A stretch of 10,450 nucleotides of DNA from an uncultured Bermanella sp. (GCA_913054445.1 CAJXIK010000048.1:1-10450), one strand, 5' to 3'; numbered from the stretch's first letter, positions 1 through 7,217 are shown. The notes: generated from the sequence alone by a model not told the origin. A program made the numbers and translations.

Positions 1-1514
1 GTGAGCAAGAGCCTATAGCGCAACATCATGATTATGTTATGGCGCAAGGGTCAGAGGATGATAAGGCCAAGGCCCGTCAATTCAGTGGTGCAGCCGGGGC
101 TCAGACGGCACTCGACGCGAACCAAGACGGCGAACTGGATTTAGACGTTAGCAGTGACAGCGATGATATCGGTGACCTTGAGTTCAGCGCCCCCCATGGA
201 GATGACGGCGACCTAAACTTTGACCTCGACGCTCTAGGATTGGAGGATGATAAATCTTTAGGTTTGAGCGACGCAGAATCAGCAGAAAATACCCTGGAAT
301 TTGATTTAGATGTGGGTGAGAAATCCGTTGACACCCTAGATTCAAGTTTGGACGCCAACTTAGATTTTGATATTCCCGAATTGAATGCCGATTTATCTGC
401 TGATGGGCAACTCGAACCATTAGCGAAATCCGCTGATGATATCGAGAGCATGGACTTCTCTGTGCTCGACGAAGACTCGGTGACGCTGTTATCGGAAGAC
501 TTAGACGATGTAGATACGGATGTAAGTTTAGACTTAGATCTAGATACGGATGTGGGTTTAGACTTAGAGTTCGAAGGTGACGATGAACTCGCCCTCGATG
601 CCGAAGAAGACCCGCTGCCGGCACTGGAAGATAGTCATGAGTTAGAGATAGATTTTGACTTGTCCGACGACCTACCTGTGGATTTAGACGAGAGTCTGAC
701 TTTGGCTGAAGAGTCGGTTGAAGAGTCGAATGATGAGATAGAAACACGCATCGATGATGACTTGGTTAGTCTAGAAGCTGAGCTAGAATCACTCGATGTA
801 GATCTTGATACGGATACCAGTACGCCCAGCCAGGAAGACGCTGCGGAGGAGACGCTAGACCTAGATATGGATCTGGACATCGCGTTAGATTCTGACGAGT
901 TGACGTTAGCGGGCGAGGATGCTCAAGACCCGCTACTAGATCTGGACATAGCGTTAGATTCTGACGAGTTGACGTTACCGAGCGAGGATGCTCAAGACCC
1001 GCTACTAGATCTGGACACAGCGTTAGACTCTGACGAGTTGGCGTTACCGGGCGAGGATGCTCAATACCCGCTAATAGACCTGGACATAGCGTTAGATTCT
1101 GACGAGTTGGCGTTACCAGTGGAAGATGATCAAGACCCGCTACTGGATCTGGACATAAGGTTAGACGCTGACGAGTTGGCGTTACCAGTGGAAGATAATC
1201 AAGACCCGCTACTGGATCTAGATGAATTATCGAAAGAGCTGGACGCCGAATTAGCAGGCATCGATGCACTCCCACAGTCAGAAGAACCTGTCGTCGCCCC
1301 AGATTTGGCTATGGATATGGATCTATCCGACCTGGATGCCGACCTCGACTTCCTAAGTGGCACAGATGAGAGCGAAACCAAGCTGGATCTGGCCCGTGCC
1401 TACATAGACATGGATGATAAAGACGGTGCCCAAGAAATTCTGCAAGAGGTGCTGGCCGAGGGCACAGATAAACAGAAGCAGGATGCGACTGGCTTACTGG
1501 ATAGCCTAGTGTAA
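1..1514 (+). CDS. fimV: FimV/HubP-type polar hub protein, C-terminal part (5' end outside window)
   Basis: The frame is open from the first bases (codons from position 3), so the ATG at 39 is almost certainly internal and the gene starts upstream; 503 codons are visible. The visible part is extremely rich in Asp, Glu and Leu, with LDLD/DELDL-type motifs, as in the acidic cytoplasmic region of FimV. The last 46 residues (from 1374) form the conserved FimV C-terminal TPR-like domain: TKLDLARAYIDM, then GAQEILQEVLAEG, then a closing helix. FimV family proteins are inner-membrane, peptidoglycan-binding (LysM) pole organisers needed for type IV pilus function and twitching; the C-terminal domain recruits partners. 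The LysM and membrane segments would lie upstream and cannot be seen. Five 69-bp tandem repeats (867-1211) and a 30-bp duplication (513-572) lie inside. truA downstream matches the usual fimV-truA order. Identification rests on the C-terminal domain, composition and context. Confidence 0.9.
   Translation, partial: EQEPIAQHHDYVMAQGSEDDKAKARQFSGAAGAQTALDANQDGELDLDVSSDSDDIGDLEFSAPHGDDGDLNFDLDALGLEDDKSLGLSDAESAENTLEFDLDVGEKSVDTLDSSLDANLDFDIPELNADLSADGQLEPLAKSADDIESMDFSVLDEDSVTLLSEDLDDVDTDVSLDLDLDTDVGLDLEFEGDDELALDAEEDPLPALEDSHELEIDFDLSDDLPVDLDESLTLAEESVEESNDEIETRIDDDLVSLEAELESLDVDLDTDTSTPSQEDAAEETLDLDMDLDIALDSDELTLAGEDAQDPLLDLDIALDSDELTLPSEDAQDPLLDLDTALDSDELALPGEDAQYPLIDLDIALDSDELALPVEDDQDPLLDLDIRLDADELALPVEDNQDPLLDLDELSKELDAELAGIDALPQSEEPVVAPDLAMDMDLSDLDADLDFLSGTDESETKLDLARAYIDMDDKDGAQEILQEVLAEGTDKQKQDATGLLDSLV
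513..572 (+). repeat. 30-bp tandem duplication inside fimV
   Basis: Two adjacent 30-bp units (513-542 and 543-572) encode DTDVSLDLDL and DTDVGLDLEF. They are near-identical in DNA and in frame, consistent with a small local duplication in the acidic linker, separate from the 69-bp array. Confidence 0.9.
867..1211 (+). repeat. Five tandem 69-bp (23-residue) repeats inside fimV
   Basis: Units start at 867, 936, 1005, 1074 and 1143, and a sixth begins at 1212 (LDLD) before diverging. Each unit encodes a core like LDLDIALDSDELTLP followed by EDAQDPL. Units 1 and 2 differ at only three codons, so the expansion looks recent or is being homogenised. Later units drift (SEDAQDP, GEDAQYP, VEDDQDP, VEDNQDP). 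The length is a multiple of three, so gain or loss of a unit keeps the frame. The function is unknown; the repeats lengthen the acidic linker before the C-terminal domain. Confidence 0.97.
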
Positions 1515-1537
1515 AATAGCGCGCTTTACGCATGATG

Positions 1538-1577
1538 AAAGCCCGAACATGGCAGCATGTTCGGGCTTTCTTTTTTT
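1538..1577 (+). terminator. Rho-independent terminator after fimV
   Basis: A perfect 14-bp stem pairs 1538-1551 with 1556-1569 around a 4-nt loop (GCAG). It has a GCCCG core and is followed by one C and a run of seven T at 1571-1577. It begins 24 nt after the fimV stop. It should separate fimV from truA, although some read-through into truA is possible because only 31 nt remain before the truA ATG. Confidence 0.95.
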
Positions 1578-1608
1578 AGCTATTGGTTTTTAGTTTGGGT
1601 GAGCGGGT

Positions 1609-2439
1609 ATGCAACAAGCACTTAAGGTGCAGCGCTGGGTGGCAAGTGTCGAGTACAACGGCGCTTTGTTTAAGGGCTGGCAGAGTCAAATACACCACCC
1701 GGGTAAAAGTGTTCAGGCTGCGCTAGAGAAAGCCGCCTCGAAAGTGGCGAACCACCCCATTAAGTTAGTCTGTGCCGGTCGCACCGACGCCGGTGTTCAC
1801 GCCAGTGCCCAGGTGATTCATTTCGATAGTCACGCCAACAGAGATGCCCGCGCCTGGAAGATGGGCATTAATACCAACTTGCCCAATGGTGTGTGCCTAA
1901 ACTGGGTGCAAGCGGTCGACGATGATTTTCATGCGCGCTTCAGCGCGGTGTCGCGCCGCTACCGCTATTTCATCATGAATCGGCCCATCAAGCCCGGCCT
2001 GATGCATGATCAAGTCACCTGGTGGCGTCGCCCCTTAGACGCCGAAAAAATGCACGAGGCCGCACAAGCGCTAATGGGGCTCAATGACTTTACTTCGTTT
2101 CGGGCCAGCGATTGTCAGGCCAATCACCCTAAGCGTACGATGTTAGATATCAGTGTTAAACGGCAGGGAGAGTGGGTGGTGCTCGAGGTCTGTGCCAATG
2201 CCTTCTTGTATCACATGGTGCGTAACATCGCCGGTGTGTTATTGCCCATCGGGCAGGGCAGTAAGCCGGTGGCCTGGTGTCGTGAGGTGTTGCAGGCGCA
2301 AGACCGCAAGCAGGCTGGGGTCACGGCCCCAGGGGGGGGGCTGTATTTTGTGGATGTGGATTACCCCAATTACCCCGACTTACCCATAGACGCAAACGGC
2401 CCGTCTTTTTATTCTTTCATGCATGCGGCACAGGAGTAG
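1609..2439 (+). CDS. truA: tRNA pseudouridine(38-40) synthase TruA
   Basis: TruA converts uridines 38, 39 and 40 of the tRNA anticodon arm to pseudouridine. The 276-residue length is normal for the family. The signature CAGRTDAGVHA spans residues 55-65, with the catalytic Asp at residue 60, the same number as in E. coli. Other family hallmarks are FKGWQ near residue 21, the RFSAVSRRYRY region, the FLYHMVRNIAG segment and the terminal GLYFVDVDYP. The start is fixed: an in-frame stop lies at 1600-1602 and no other start precedes the ATG. The Shine-Dalgarno match is weak (GAGCGGG just upstream). No convincing promoter is visible in the 31 nt after the fimV terminator, so transcription may come from within the fimV end or from read-through. 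A nine-G run (2332-2340) encodes three glycines near residue 242. The 3' end contains the trpF ribosome binding site. Confidence 0.97.
   Translation: MQQALKVQRWVASVEYNGALFKGWQSQIHHPGKSVQAALEKAASKVANHPIKLVCAGRTDAGVHASAQVIHFDSHANRDARAWKMGINTNLPNGVCLNWVQAVDDDFHARFSAVSRRYRYFIMNRPIKPGLMHDQVTWWRRPLDAEKMHEAAQALMGLNDFTSFRASDCQANHPKRTMLDISVKRQGEWVVLEVCANAFLYHMVRNIAGVLLPIGQGSKPVAWCREVLQAQDRKQAGVTAPGGGLYFVDVDYPNYPDLPIDANGPSFYSFMHAAQE
2432..2436 (+). promoter_or_regulatory. Shine-Dalgarno AGGAG that sets the trpF start
   Basis: AGGAG lies 7 nt before the ATG at 2444 and within the last codons of truA. It favours that ATG over the in-frame upstream ATG at 2423, which would sit before this site. The arrangement implies translational coupling of trpF to truA. 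Confidence 0.75.
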
Positions 2440-2443
2440 CGTC

Positions 2444-3085
2444 ATGAGCCAAAAAAAATATCGGCGCACGCGGGCTAAAATTTGTGGCATCACCCGCGCC
2501 GAGGATGCACAGGCGGTGGTAGACGCGGGTGCAGATGCCATCGGTTTGGTTTTTTACGAGCCCAGCCCAAGGGCGGTGACGCTGACCATGGCGCAGGAGA
2601 TCGTGCAGGCGGTGCCCGCCTTCGTCACGGTGGTGGCATTGTTTGTTAATCCCACCGTTAAAGAGGTGCGCCGAGTGTTGGAAGGGGTTAGAATCGATCT
2701 ACTTCAATTCCATGGTGACGAAACCAGTGACTTCTGCGGTCAATTCCAGCGCCCCTACATCAAGGCCATCCGTGTTCGGCAAGCGGCGGATGTGGTGGCG
2801 TCGGGCCTGCGCTTCCCAGACGCCTTGGCGCTCCTGCTAGACAGCTATAAACCCGGTGTGCCAGGCGGTACCGGAGAGACCTTCGATTGGTCGCTGATAC
2901 CCGATTCCCGCAAACCCTTAATACTCGCAGGTGGTCTCACCCCTAACAATGTCGCGGCGGCCATTACCCAAGTGCAGCCCTTCGCGGTGGATGTCAGTGG
3001 CGGCGTGGAAGCGCAAAAAGGCATCAAAGACCACAGCAAGATAAACGAATTTATGAAAGAGGTTAACCCCAGTGACCGATCTTAA
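2444..3085 (+). CDS. trpF: Phosphoribosylanthranilate isomerase TrpF
   Basis: TrpF catalyses the Amadori rearrangement of N-(5-phosphoribosyl)anthranilate to CdRP in tryptophan synthesis; it is a single (beta/alpha)8 barrel. With the start at 2444 it has 213 residues. The catalytic Cys is in KICGIT (Cys14) and the catalytic Asp in LLLDSY (Asp133), the same spacing as Cys7/Asp126 of characterised TrpF enzymes. The phosphate-binding glycines are in LILAGGLTPNN and DVSGGVE near the C-terminus. A longer reading from the ATG at 2423 would add seven residues (MRHRSSV) unlike the family and would overlap truA by 17 nt; the well-placed AGGAG argues for 2444. It is monofunctional, not fused to TrpC as in enterics. 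The stop overlaps the start of trpB by 14 nt. A run of eight A (2451-2458) falls in codons 3-5. Confidence 0.95.
   Translation: MSQKKYRRTRAKICGITRAEDAQAVVDAGADAIGLVFYEPSPRAVTLTMAQEIVQAVPAFVTVVALFVNPTVKEVRRVLEGVRIDLLQFHGDETSDFCGQFQRPYIKAIRVRQAADVVASGLRFPDALALLLDSYKPGVPGGTGETFDWSLIPDSRKPLILAGGLTPNNVAAAITQVQPFAVDVSGGVEAQKGIKDHSKINEFMKEVNPSDRS
3056..3062 (+). promoter_or_regulatory. Shine-Dalgarno AAAGAGG for the trpB GTG start
   Basis: AAAGAGG inside the end of trpF lies 9 nt upstream of the GTG at 3072. It supports a GTG start that overlaps the trpF stop and translation coupled to trpF. Confidence 0.65.
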
Positions 3086-4283
3086 AGCGGTAACAGAATT
3101 GCCAACCAAGACGGGGCACTTTGGCCCTTATGGCGGCCGATTTGTATCTGAAACCCTAATGTCAGCCTTAGACGATTTAAGCGAGCTGTACGAGCGCTTG
3201 AGCAAGGACCCAGAGTTTCAAGCAGAATACGATTACGATCTCGCCCACTATGTGGGCCGACCATCCCCTTTGTATTTTGCCGAACGTCTCACTCAACATG
3301 TGGGCGGTGCCAAAATATACTTAAAGCGTGAAGACTTGAATCACACCGGTGCCCATAAGGTAAACAACACCATCGGCCAAGCGTTGCTGGCCAAGCATAC
3401 CGGCAAGCCCAAGGTGATTGCCGAAACCGGCGCGGGCCAGCACGGGGTGGCCACCGCCACGGTCGCCGCTCGCTTGGGCTTGCAATGTACGATCTTCATG
3501 GGTGCCACAGACATCGAGCGTCAGAAACTCAACGTCTATCGCATGCGTCTGCTGGGGGCCGAAGTGGTCTCGGTCAGCTCCGGCACCGCCACCTTAAAAG
3601 ATGCCATGAACGAGGCCATGCGTCACTGGGTCACCCATGTGGATGATACTTTCTATATTATCGGCACGGCGGCGGGGCCGCATCCTTATCCCAAACTGGT
3701 GCGTGACTTTCAGGCGATTATCGGCCGCGAGACCAAACGCCAAAGTATGGCGCTAGAGGGCCGTTTGCCCGATGCCTTAGTGGCCTGCATAGGCGGTGGC
3801 TCTAATGCCATCGGTATGTTTTATCCCTTCATCGAAGACGAATCTGTGGCCATGTACGGCGTAGAAGCCGGTGGTCACGGCCTAGACGGCGATGACCACG
3901 CCGCGCCCTTATGCAAAGGTAAGCCCGGGGTGTTGCACGGCAACCGTACTTACCTCATGGCCGATGAGAATGGCCAGATAATGCCCACTCATTCGGTCTC
4001 GGCTGGGCTAGATTATCCTGGCGTCGGCCCTGAACATTCCTACCTTAAAGATATTGGTCGGGTGAACTATGTGGCGGCCACCGACCAAGAGGCGCTCGAT
4101 GCCTTCCATGTGCTGACCGAGATCGAGGGCATCATCCCCGCCCTAGAATCCAGCCATGCGGTGGCGTTCGGCATGAAGCAGGCGGCCAAGATGGACAAGG
4201 ATAAAATCCTAGTGATTAACTTATCGGGTCGTGGCGATAAGGACATTCATACGGTAGCCGCCATCGACGGTATTGAAATTTAA
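3072..4283 (+). CDS. trpB: Tryptophan synthase beta chain TrpB
   Basis: TrpB is the PLP-dependent subunit that condenses indole with L-serine to make tryptophan, in an alpha2-beta2 complex with TrpA. It has 403 residues, the usual bacterial (TrpB1-type) length. The PLP lysine is Lys96 in HTGAHKVNN; the catalytic Glu is Glu118 in AETGAGQHG; the PLP phosphate cup GGGSNAIG starts at residue 241. All three sit at the expected offset from the Salmonella enzyme (Lys87, Glu109). The N-terminal GHFGPYGGRFVSETL is characteristic. The start is a GTG with AAAGAGG 9 nt before it, overlapping trpF by 14 nt. trpA follows after 21 nt, so both subunits are produced from one message, presumably helping matched expression. 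Confidence 0.98.
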   Translation: MTDLKAVTELPTKTGHFGPYGGRFVSETLMSALDDLSELYERLSKDPEFQAEYDYDLAHYVGRPSPLYFAERLTQHVGGAKIYLKREDLNHTGAHKVNNTIGQALLAKHTGKPKVIAETGAGQHGVATATVAARLGLQCTIFMGATDIERQKLNVYRMRLLGAEVVSVSSGTATLKDAMNEAMRHWVTHVDDTFYIIGTAAGPHPYPKLVRDFQAIIGRETKRQSMALEGRLPDALVACIGGGSNAIGMFYPFIEDESVAMYGVEAGGHGLDGDDHAAPLCKGKPGVLHGNRTYLMADENGQIMPTHSVSAGLDYPGVGPEHSYLKDIGRVNYVAATDQEALDAFHVLTEIEGIIPALESSHAVAFGMKQAAKMDKDKILVINLSGRGDKDIHTVAAIDGIEI

Positions 4284-4304
4284 TTCAACGAGAAAGGTAA
4301 CAAC

Positions 4305-5114
4305 ATGAACAGAATTGATCGTTGTTTTAAGGCACTGAAGACAACCGGCAAGAAAGCCCTCATTCCTTATATCACCGGGGGCGATCCTCGGCCGGGATTG
4401 ACCGTGGAGCTGATGCACTGCCTAGTAGAGAGTGGTGCCGATATTATCGAGATAGGCGTGCCGTTCTCCGACCCCATGGCCGATGGCCCAGTCATTCAGC
4501 TGGCCTGCGAACGTGCCCTCGCACATAACACGAGCCTGCGCGACGTATTAAATATGGTGAAAACCTTCAGGCAAACCGACGCCAACACGGCGGTGGCTTT
4601 AATGGGCTATTTAAACCCCATCGAGGTCATGGGCTATGCCCCGTTTGCCGCGCTGGCCAGTGAATCTGGGGTGGATGCGGTGCTGGTGGTGGACATGCCA
4701 CCGGAAGAATCCGCCGACTTATCTGCCGCCCTAAAGTCGTTAGGTATGCAGAGCATCTTCCTAATGGCTCCCACCACGCCAGATAAACGCGCTGACCTCA
4801 TCTGCGGGCAGGGCGAGGGCTACCTTTATTATGTGTCGGTGAAAGGTGTGACCGGTTCGGCTGCCCTAGATGTGGCAGATGTGAAGGCTAACCTAGATCG
4901 TATTCGTAGCAAAACAGATCTGCCGCTGGCGGTGGGGTTTGGCATTAAAGATGGCGCCACGGCGGCGGCGGTGGCCAAGGTTGCCGATGCGGTGATCGTG
5001 GGCAGTGCCTTGGTGAACTGCGTGGCGCGCAATGTGAATGATGATGCCCTCATTAAGAGCGAGTTGTCTGGCATTATGCGGCAAATGCGTGCTGCCATGG
5101 ATGCTGCGGTCTAG
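4305..5114 (+). CDS. trpA: Tryptophan synthase alpha chain TrpA
   Basis: TrpA cleaves indole-3-glycerol phosphate to indole and glyceraldehyde 3-phosphate; indole is channelled to TrpB. It has 269 residues, the normal length. The catalytic residues Glu49 (ADIIEIGVPFSDP) and Asp60 (MADGPVIQ) have the same numbers as in the E. coli enzyme. The substrate phosphate site is visible in GVTGS, LAVGFGI and the VIVGSALV segment near the C-terminus. The start is an ATG preceded by AGAAAGG at about 8 nt. folC begins only 9 nt after the stop; in many relatives accD sits here instead. Confidence 0.98.
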   Translation: MNRIDRCFKALKTTGKKALIPYITGGDPRPGLTVELMHCLVESGADIIEIGVPFSDPMADGPVIQLACERALAHNTSLRDVLNMVKTFRQTDANTAVALMGYLNPIEVMGYAPFAALASESGVDAVLVVDMPPEESADLSAALKSLGMQSIFLMAPTTPDKRADLICGQGEGYLYYVSVKGVTGSAALDVADVKANLDRIRSKTDLPLAVGFGIKDGATAAAVAKVADAVIVGSALVNCVARNVNDDALIKSELSGIMRQMRAAMDAAV

Positions 5115-5123
5115 TGGGGGGCA

Positions 5124-6404
5124 ATGCAAAATATGTCGAACAATAAAACCCTAGCTCAGTGGCTTGAATACTTAGAGTCTTTGCACCCCAGTGAGATCGA
5201 CCTAGGGCTAGCCCGTGTGCAGCAGGTGGCCACTGCCATGAACCTGCTGAAGCCTGCGCCATTAATTATCATGGTGGCGGGCACCAACGGCAAAGGCTCC
5301 AGCGTGACCCTGTGTGGCAGCATCTTGCAGCAAGCGGGTATGAAGGTGGGCCGCTATATGAGCCCGCATCTTCACCATTATAACGAACGAGTCAGCATAA
5401 ATGGCAGCCCAGTAGCCGATGCCGATCTCATCGAGAGTTTCGTGGCCATCGATCATGCCCGTGGGGATATTTTATTAACCTACTTCGAGGTGGGTACCCT
5501 GTCGGCGTTATATTTGTTTGCCAAGCATAAGGTCGATGCGGCCGTGCTGGAGGTGGGCTTAGGCGGGCGCTTGGATGCTGTCAATATCGTTGCGGCGGAT
5601 ATTTCTGTGGTCACCAGCATCGGCCTGGATCATCAGGACTGGTTGGGGGATGACCTGGCCAGCATTGCCTTCGAGAAGGCGGGTATCTTTCGCCGTGGGC
5701 TGCCGGCCATCTGTGGTCAGCGCGAGCCGCAGACCACGTTAATCAACCACGCTCAGCAGATTGAAGCCCCCTTGTATGTAAAGGGGCAGGCGTTCGATTA
5801 CGACGAGCAGGCCGATCACTGGTGCTGGCAAGGCAAGACGGCAACGGGCGACCCCATCCGCTATCAACGCTTGCCGTTACCCAGCTTGCCCATTGAAAAT
5901 GCGGCCACGGTGTTGCAGGCCTTGCAATTCGTTAAACCCAGCGTGACGCTTGCGCACATTTGCGAGGGCATGCGCTTGGCGCAATTACCCGGGCGCTTGC
6001 AACAGATAAAAACGCCTTTCAACGCTATCCTCGATGTGGGGCATAACCCGCAAGCCGCCCAGCTACTGGCCGCTCGCCTGCGCCTAAAGCCCATTAAAGG
6101 CAAGCGCTATGCGCTGTTGGCCATGCTGGCAGACAAGGACCCAAAAGGCGTGGTGGCACACTTAAAGCCTATCGTCCAAGACTGGCATCTGGCGGGCATC
6201 GGCGGCTATCGCGGGCAGACCGTGGCACAGTTGCAGGCCAGTGTAGAGGGAGAGCTGGGCCGTGTGAGCGGCCATGCTAGCATCGAGCAGGCCCTCGATG
6301 CGCTACAGGGCATTATGAAAGAAGAGGATCAGCTCATTATCGTGGGTTCCTTCATCACGGTGGCCAAGGCCCAGGATTGGATCGAAGAGCAAGGCAATGG
6401 ATGA
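5124..6404 (+). CDS. folC: Bifunctional folylpolyglutamate/dihydrofolate synthase FolC
   Basis: FolC adds L-glutamate to dihydropteroate and then polyglutamylates folates, using ATP; it is a cytoplasmic Mur-ligase-like enzyme. Visible motifs are the P-loop GTNGKGSS (residues 53-60), the folate-site segment YMSPHLHHYNERV, the Mur-type motifs EVGLGGRLDAVN and TSIGLDHQDWLG, the lysine of FEKAGIF (Lys185, carbamylated in characterised FolC), and the C-terminal-domain motif DVGHNPQAA. The length of 426 residues fits the family. The start is uncertain: a six-G run (5116-5121) ends just 2 nt before the ATG at 5124, while an in-frame ATG at 5133 (giving MSNNKTL) lies 11 nt after the run. The two differ by three residues. 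The stop overlaps dedD by 8 nt. Confidence 0.95.
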   Translation: MQNMSNNKTLAQWLEYLESLHPSEIDLGLARVQQVATAMNLLKPAPLIIMVAGTNGKGSSVTLCGSILQQAGMKVGRYMSPHLHHYNERVSINGSPVADADLIESFVAIDHARGDILLTYFEVGTLSALYLFAKHKVDAAVLEVGLGGRLDAVNIVAADISVVTSIGLDHQDWLGDDLASIAFEKAGIFRRGLPAICGQREPQTTLINHAQQIEAPLYVKGQAFDYDEQADHWCWQGKTATGDPIRYQRLPLPSLPIENAATVLQALQFVKPSVTLAHICEGMRLAQLPGRLQQIKTPFNAILDVGHNPQAAQLLAARLRLKPIKGKRYALLAMLADKDPKGVVAHLKPIVQDWHLAGIGGYRGQTVAQLQASVEGELGRVSGHASIEQALDALQGIMKEEDQLIIVGSFITVAKAQDWIEEQGNG

Positions 6405-6939
6405 AGGCATAAAGCGTAAGCTGGTGGGAGCGGCGGTTCTGGTGACTCTAGTGCTCATCATCCTGCCCAATATTACCTCCAAAACTAAAAGTGCCGAGCA
6501 CTTGAGCCAGAGTGTTGCCCTCGAGACCAACGTGCCTGCCATGGCGATGCCCCTGCCAGAGCCCTTGCCTATTCTTGTCTCCCCCGAGGTACGCGAGCCA
6601 CTGCCTGCCGCTAAGCAGGTGGTCATGAAAGACATGGAGGTGGATGGCCAAGTGCTGCCCTTGCAAGGCTTCGAGATACCGCTCACCCTTGATAATGGCC
6701 AGGCCGTAGTGTGGCAAATACAGGTGGCCAGTTTTGCCAAGGTTAACAACGCCCTAGCGTTAAGAGATAAATTGCGCGATGCCGGTTACAAGGCCTATGA
6801 ACAGCAAACCCCAGACGGAAAATATACTAGAGTCTTGGTCGGGCCAAGCACGCAAAAATCCGCCCTGCAAGATAAGCTCACCCGCATTAAGCAAGCGTTT
6901 AAGCTCACGCCGGAGTTGACGCTGTTTAAGGGCAGTTAA
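6397..6939 (+). CDS. dedD: DedD-like SPOR domain protein
   Basis: This 180-residue protein has a short cytoplasmic N-terminus (MDEGIKRK), one membrane segment at about residues 9-26 (LVGAAVLVTLVLIILPNI, closely resembling E. coli DedD), a proline-rich periplasmic linker, and a SPOR domain from about residue 106 (WQIQVASF) to 178 with the usual tail YTRVLVGPS. SPOR domains bind denuded glycan strands at the septum, and DedD is a non-essential divisome protein that promotes constriction. The start overlaps the folC stop by 8 nt, so translation is likely coupled. The folC-dedD order is conserved in Gammaproteobacteria. It appears to be the last gene of the truA-dedD unit, since 283 nt without a gene follow. 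Confidence 0.9.
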   Translation: MDEGIKRKLVGAAVLVTLVLIILPNITSKTKSAEHLSQSVALETNVPAMAMPLPEPLPILVSPEVREPLPAAKQVVMKDMEVDGQVLPLQGFEIPLTLDNGQAVVWQIQVASFAKVNNALALRDKLRDAGYKAYEQQTPDGKYTRVLVGPSTQKSALQDKLTRIKQAFKLTPELTLFKGS

Positions 6940-7050
6940 CAGCGAAGAGCATCACCTTACTTACTGCCAGCGCTCAGCTAAATTATTTTGGCTGCTCACG
7001 GGAACAGTCTAAGCCATTGATTTAAAAGGCATAAAGCCAGTTATTTAGCC

Positions 7051-7083
7051 ATTAATAAAGAACAAACCGTGTTTTTTATTGGT
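7051..7083 (+). other. AT-rich hairpin, possible weak or bidirectional terminator
   Basis: Positions 7054-7064 pair with 7070-7080 (11 bp, one G-T wobble) around a 5-nt loop; wobble pairs extend this to about 14 bp. The six T at 7072-7077 lie in the right arm instead of after the stem, so it is not a classic terminator. It could weakly end the dedD message or be incidental to AT-rich sequence. Confidence 0.35.
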
Positions 7084-7132
7084 TATGAAAATAATTCTCC
7101 CTAAAACAGCCCATATCAAGGGCCGGATGGCT

Positions 7133-7160
7133 TTGCGCAGGCATTTCCCTTTGTTAGAAT
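7133..7160 (+). promoter_or_regulatory. Candidate sigma70 promoter for cvpA-purF-metZ
   Basis: A -10 hexamer TAGAAT (7155-7160; five of six match TATAAT) lies 16 bp after a weak -35 TTGCGC (7133-7138; first three match). Transcription would begin near 7167, leaving a leader of about 55 nt before the cvpA ATG. The location at the end of the large intergenic gap supports it, but the -35 is poor. Confidence 0.35.
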
Positions 7161-7211
7161 GCGCCCTCACTGGCTGTGGTCGTTCATTTGCGATGCTGAG
7201 CAAAAATGTTT

Positions 7212-7217
7212 AGGGGG
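7212..7217 (+). promoter_or_regulatory. Shine-Dalgarno AGGGGG for cvpA
   Basis: AGGGGG ends 5 nt before the ATG at 7223. A second ATG at 7206 is out of frame with cvpA, so this site supports the 7223 start. Confidence 0.6.

Noticed and set aside
39..41. ATG at 39 as the fimV start
   Set aside because: The frame stays open to the left edge, there is no Shine-Dalgarno site, and the sequence is mid-protein acidic linker.
184..1275. Long reverse-strand open frames across fimV
   Set aside because: They mirror the repetitive acidic coding sequence, carry the 69-bp repeat in reverse frames, have no recognisable domains or Shine-Dalgarno sites, and lie antisense to a clear gene.
1511..1529. Small inverted repeat GTAAA...TTTAC just after the fimV stop
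   Set aside because: Only five pairs flank a self-complementary AGCGCGCT; it is far weaker than the adjacent terminator and has no T-run.
2423..2443. Upstream ATG as the trpF start
   Set aside because: It precedes the good AGGAG site, adds seven residues unlike TrpF family members, and overlaps truA more deeply; the ATG at 2444 is better placed.
6985..7050. Short complementary pieces (TGGCT/AGCCA and GGC/GCC) in the dedD-cvpA gap
   Set aside because: Arms of three to five bases are expected by chance in this length; no consistent fold or terminator results.
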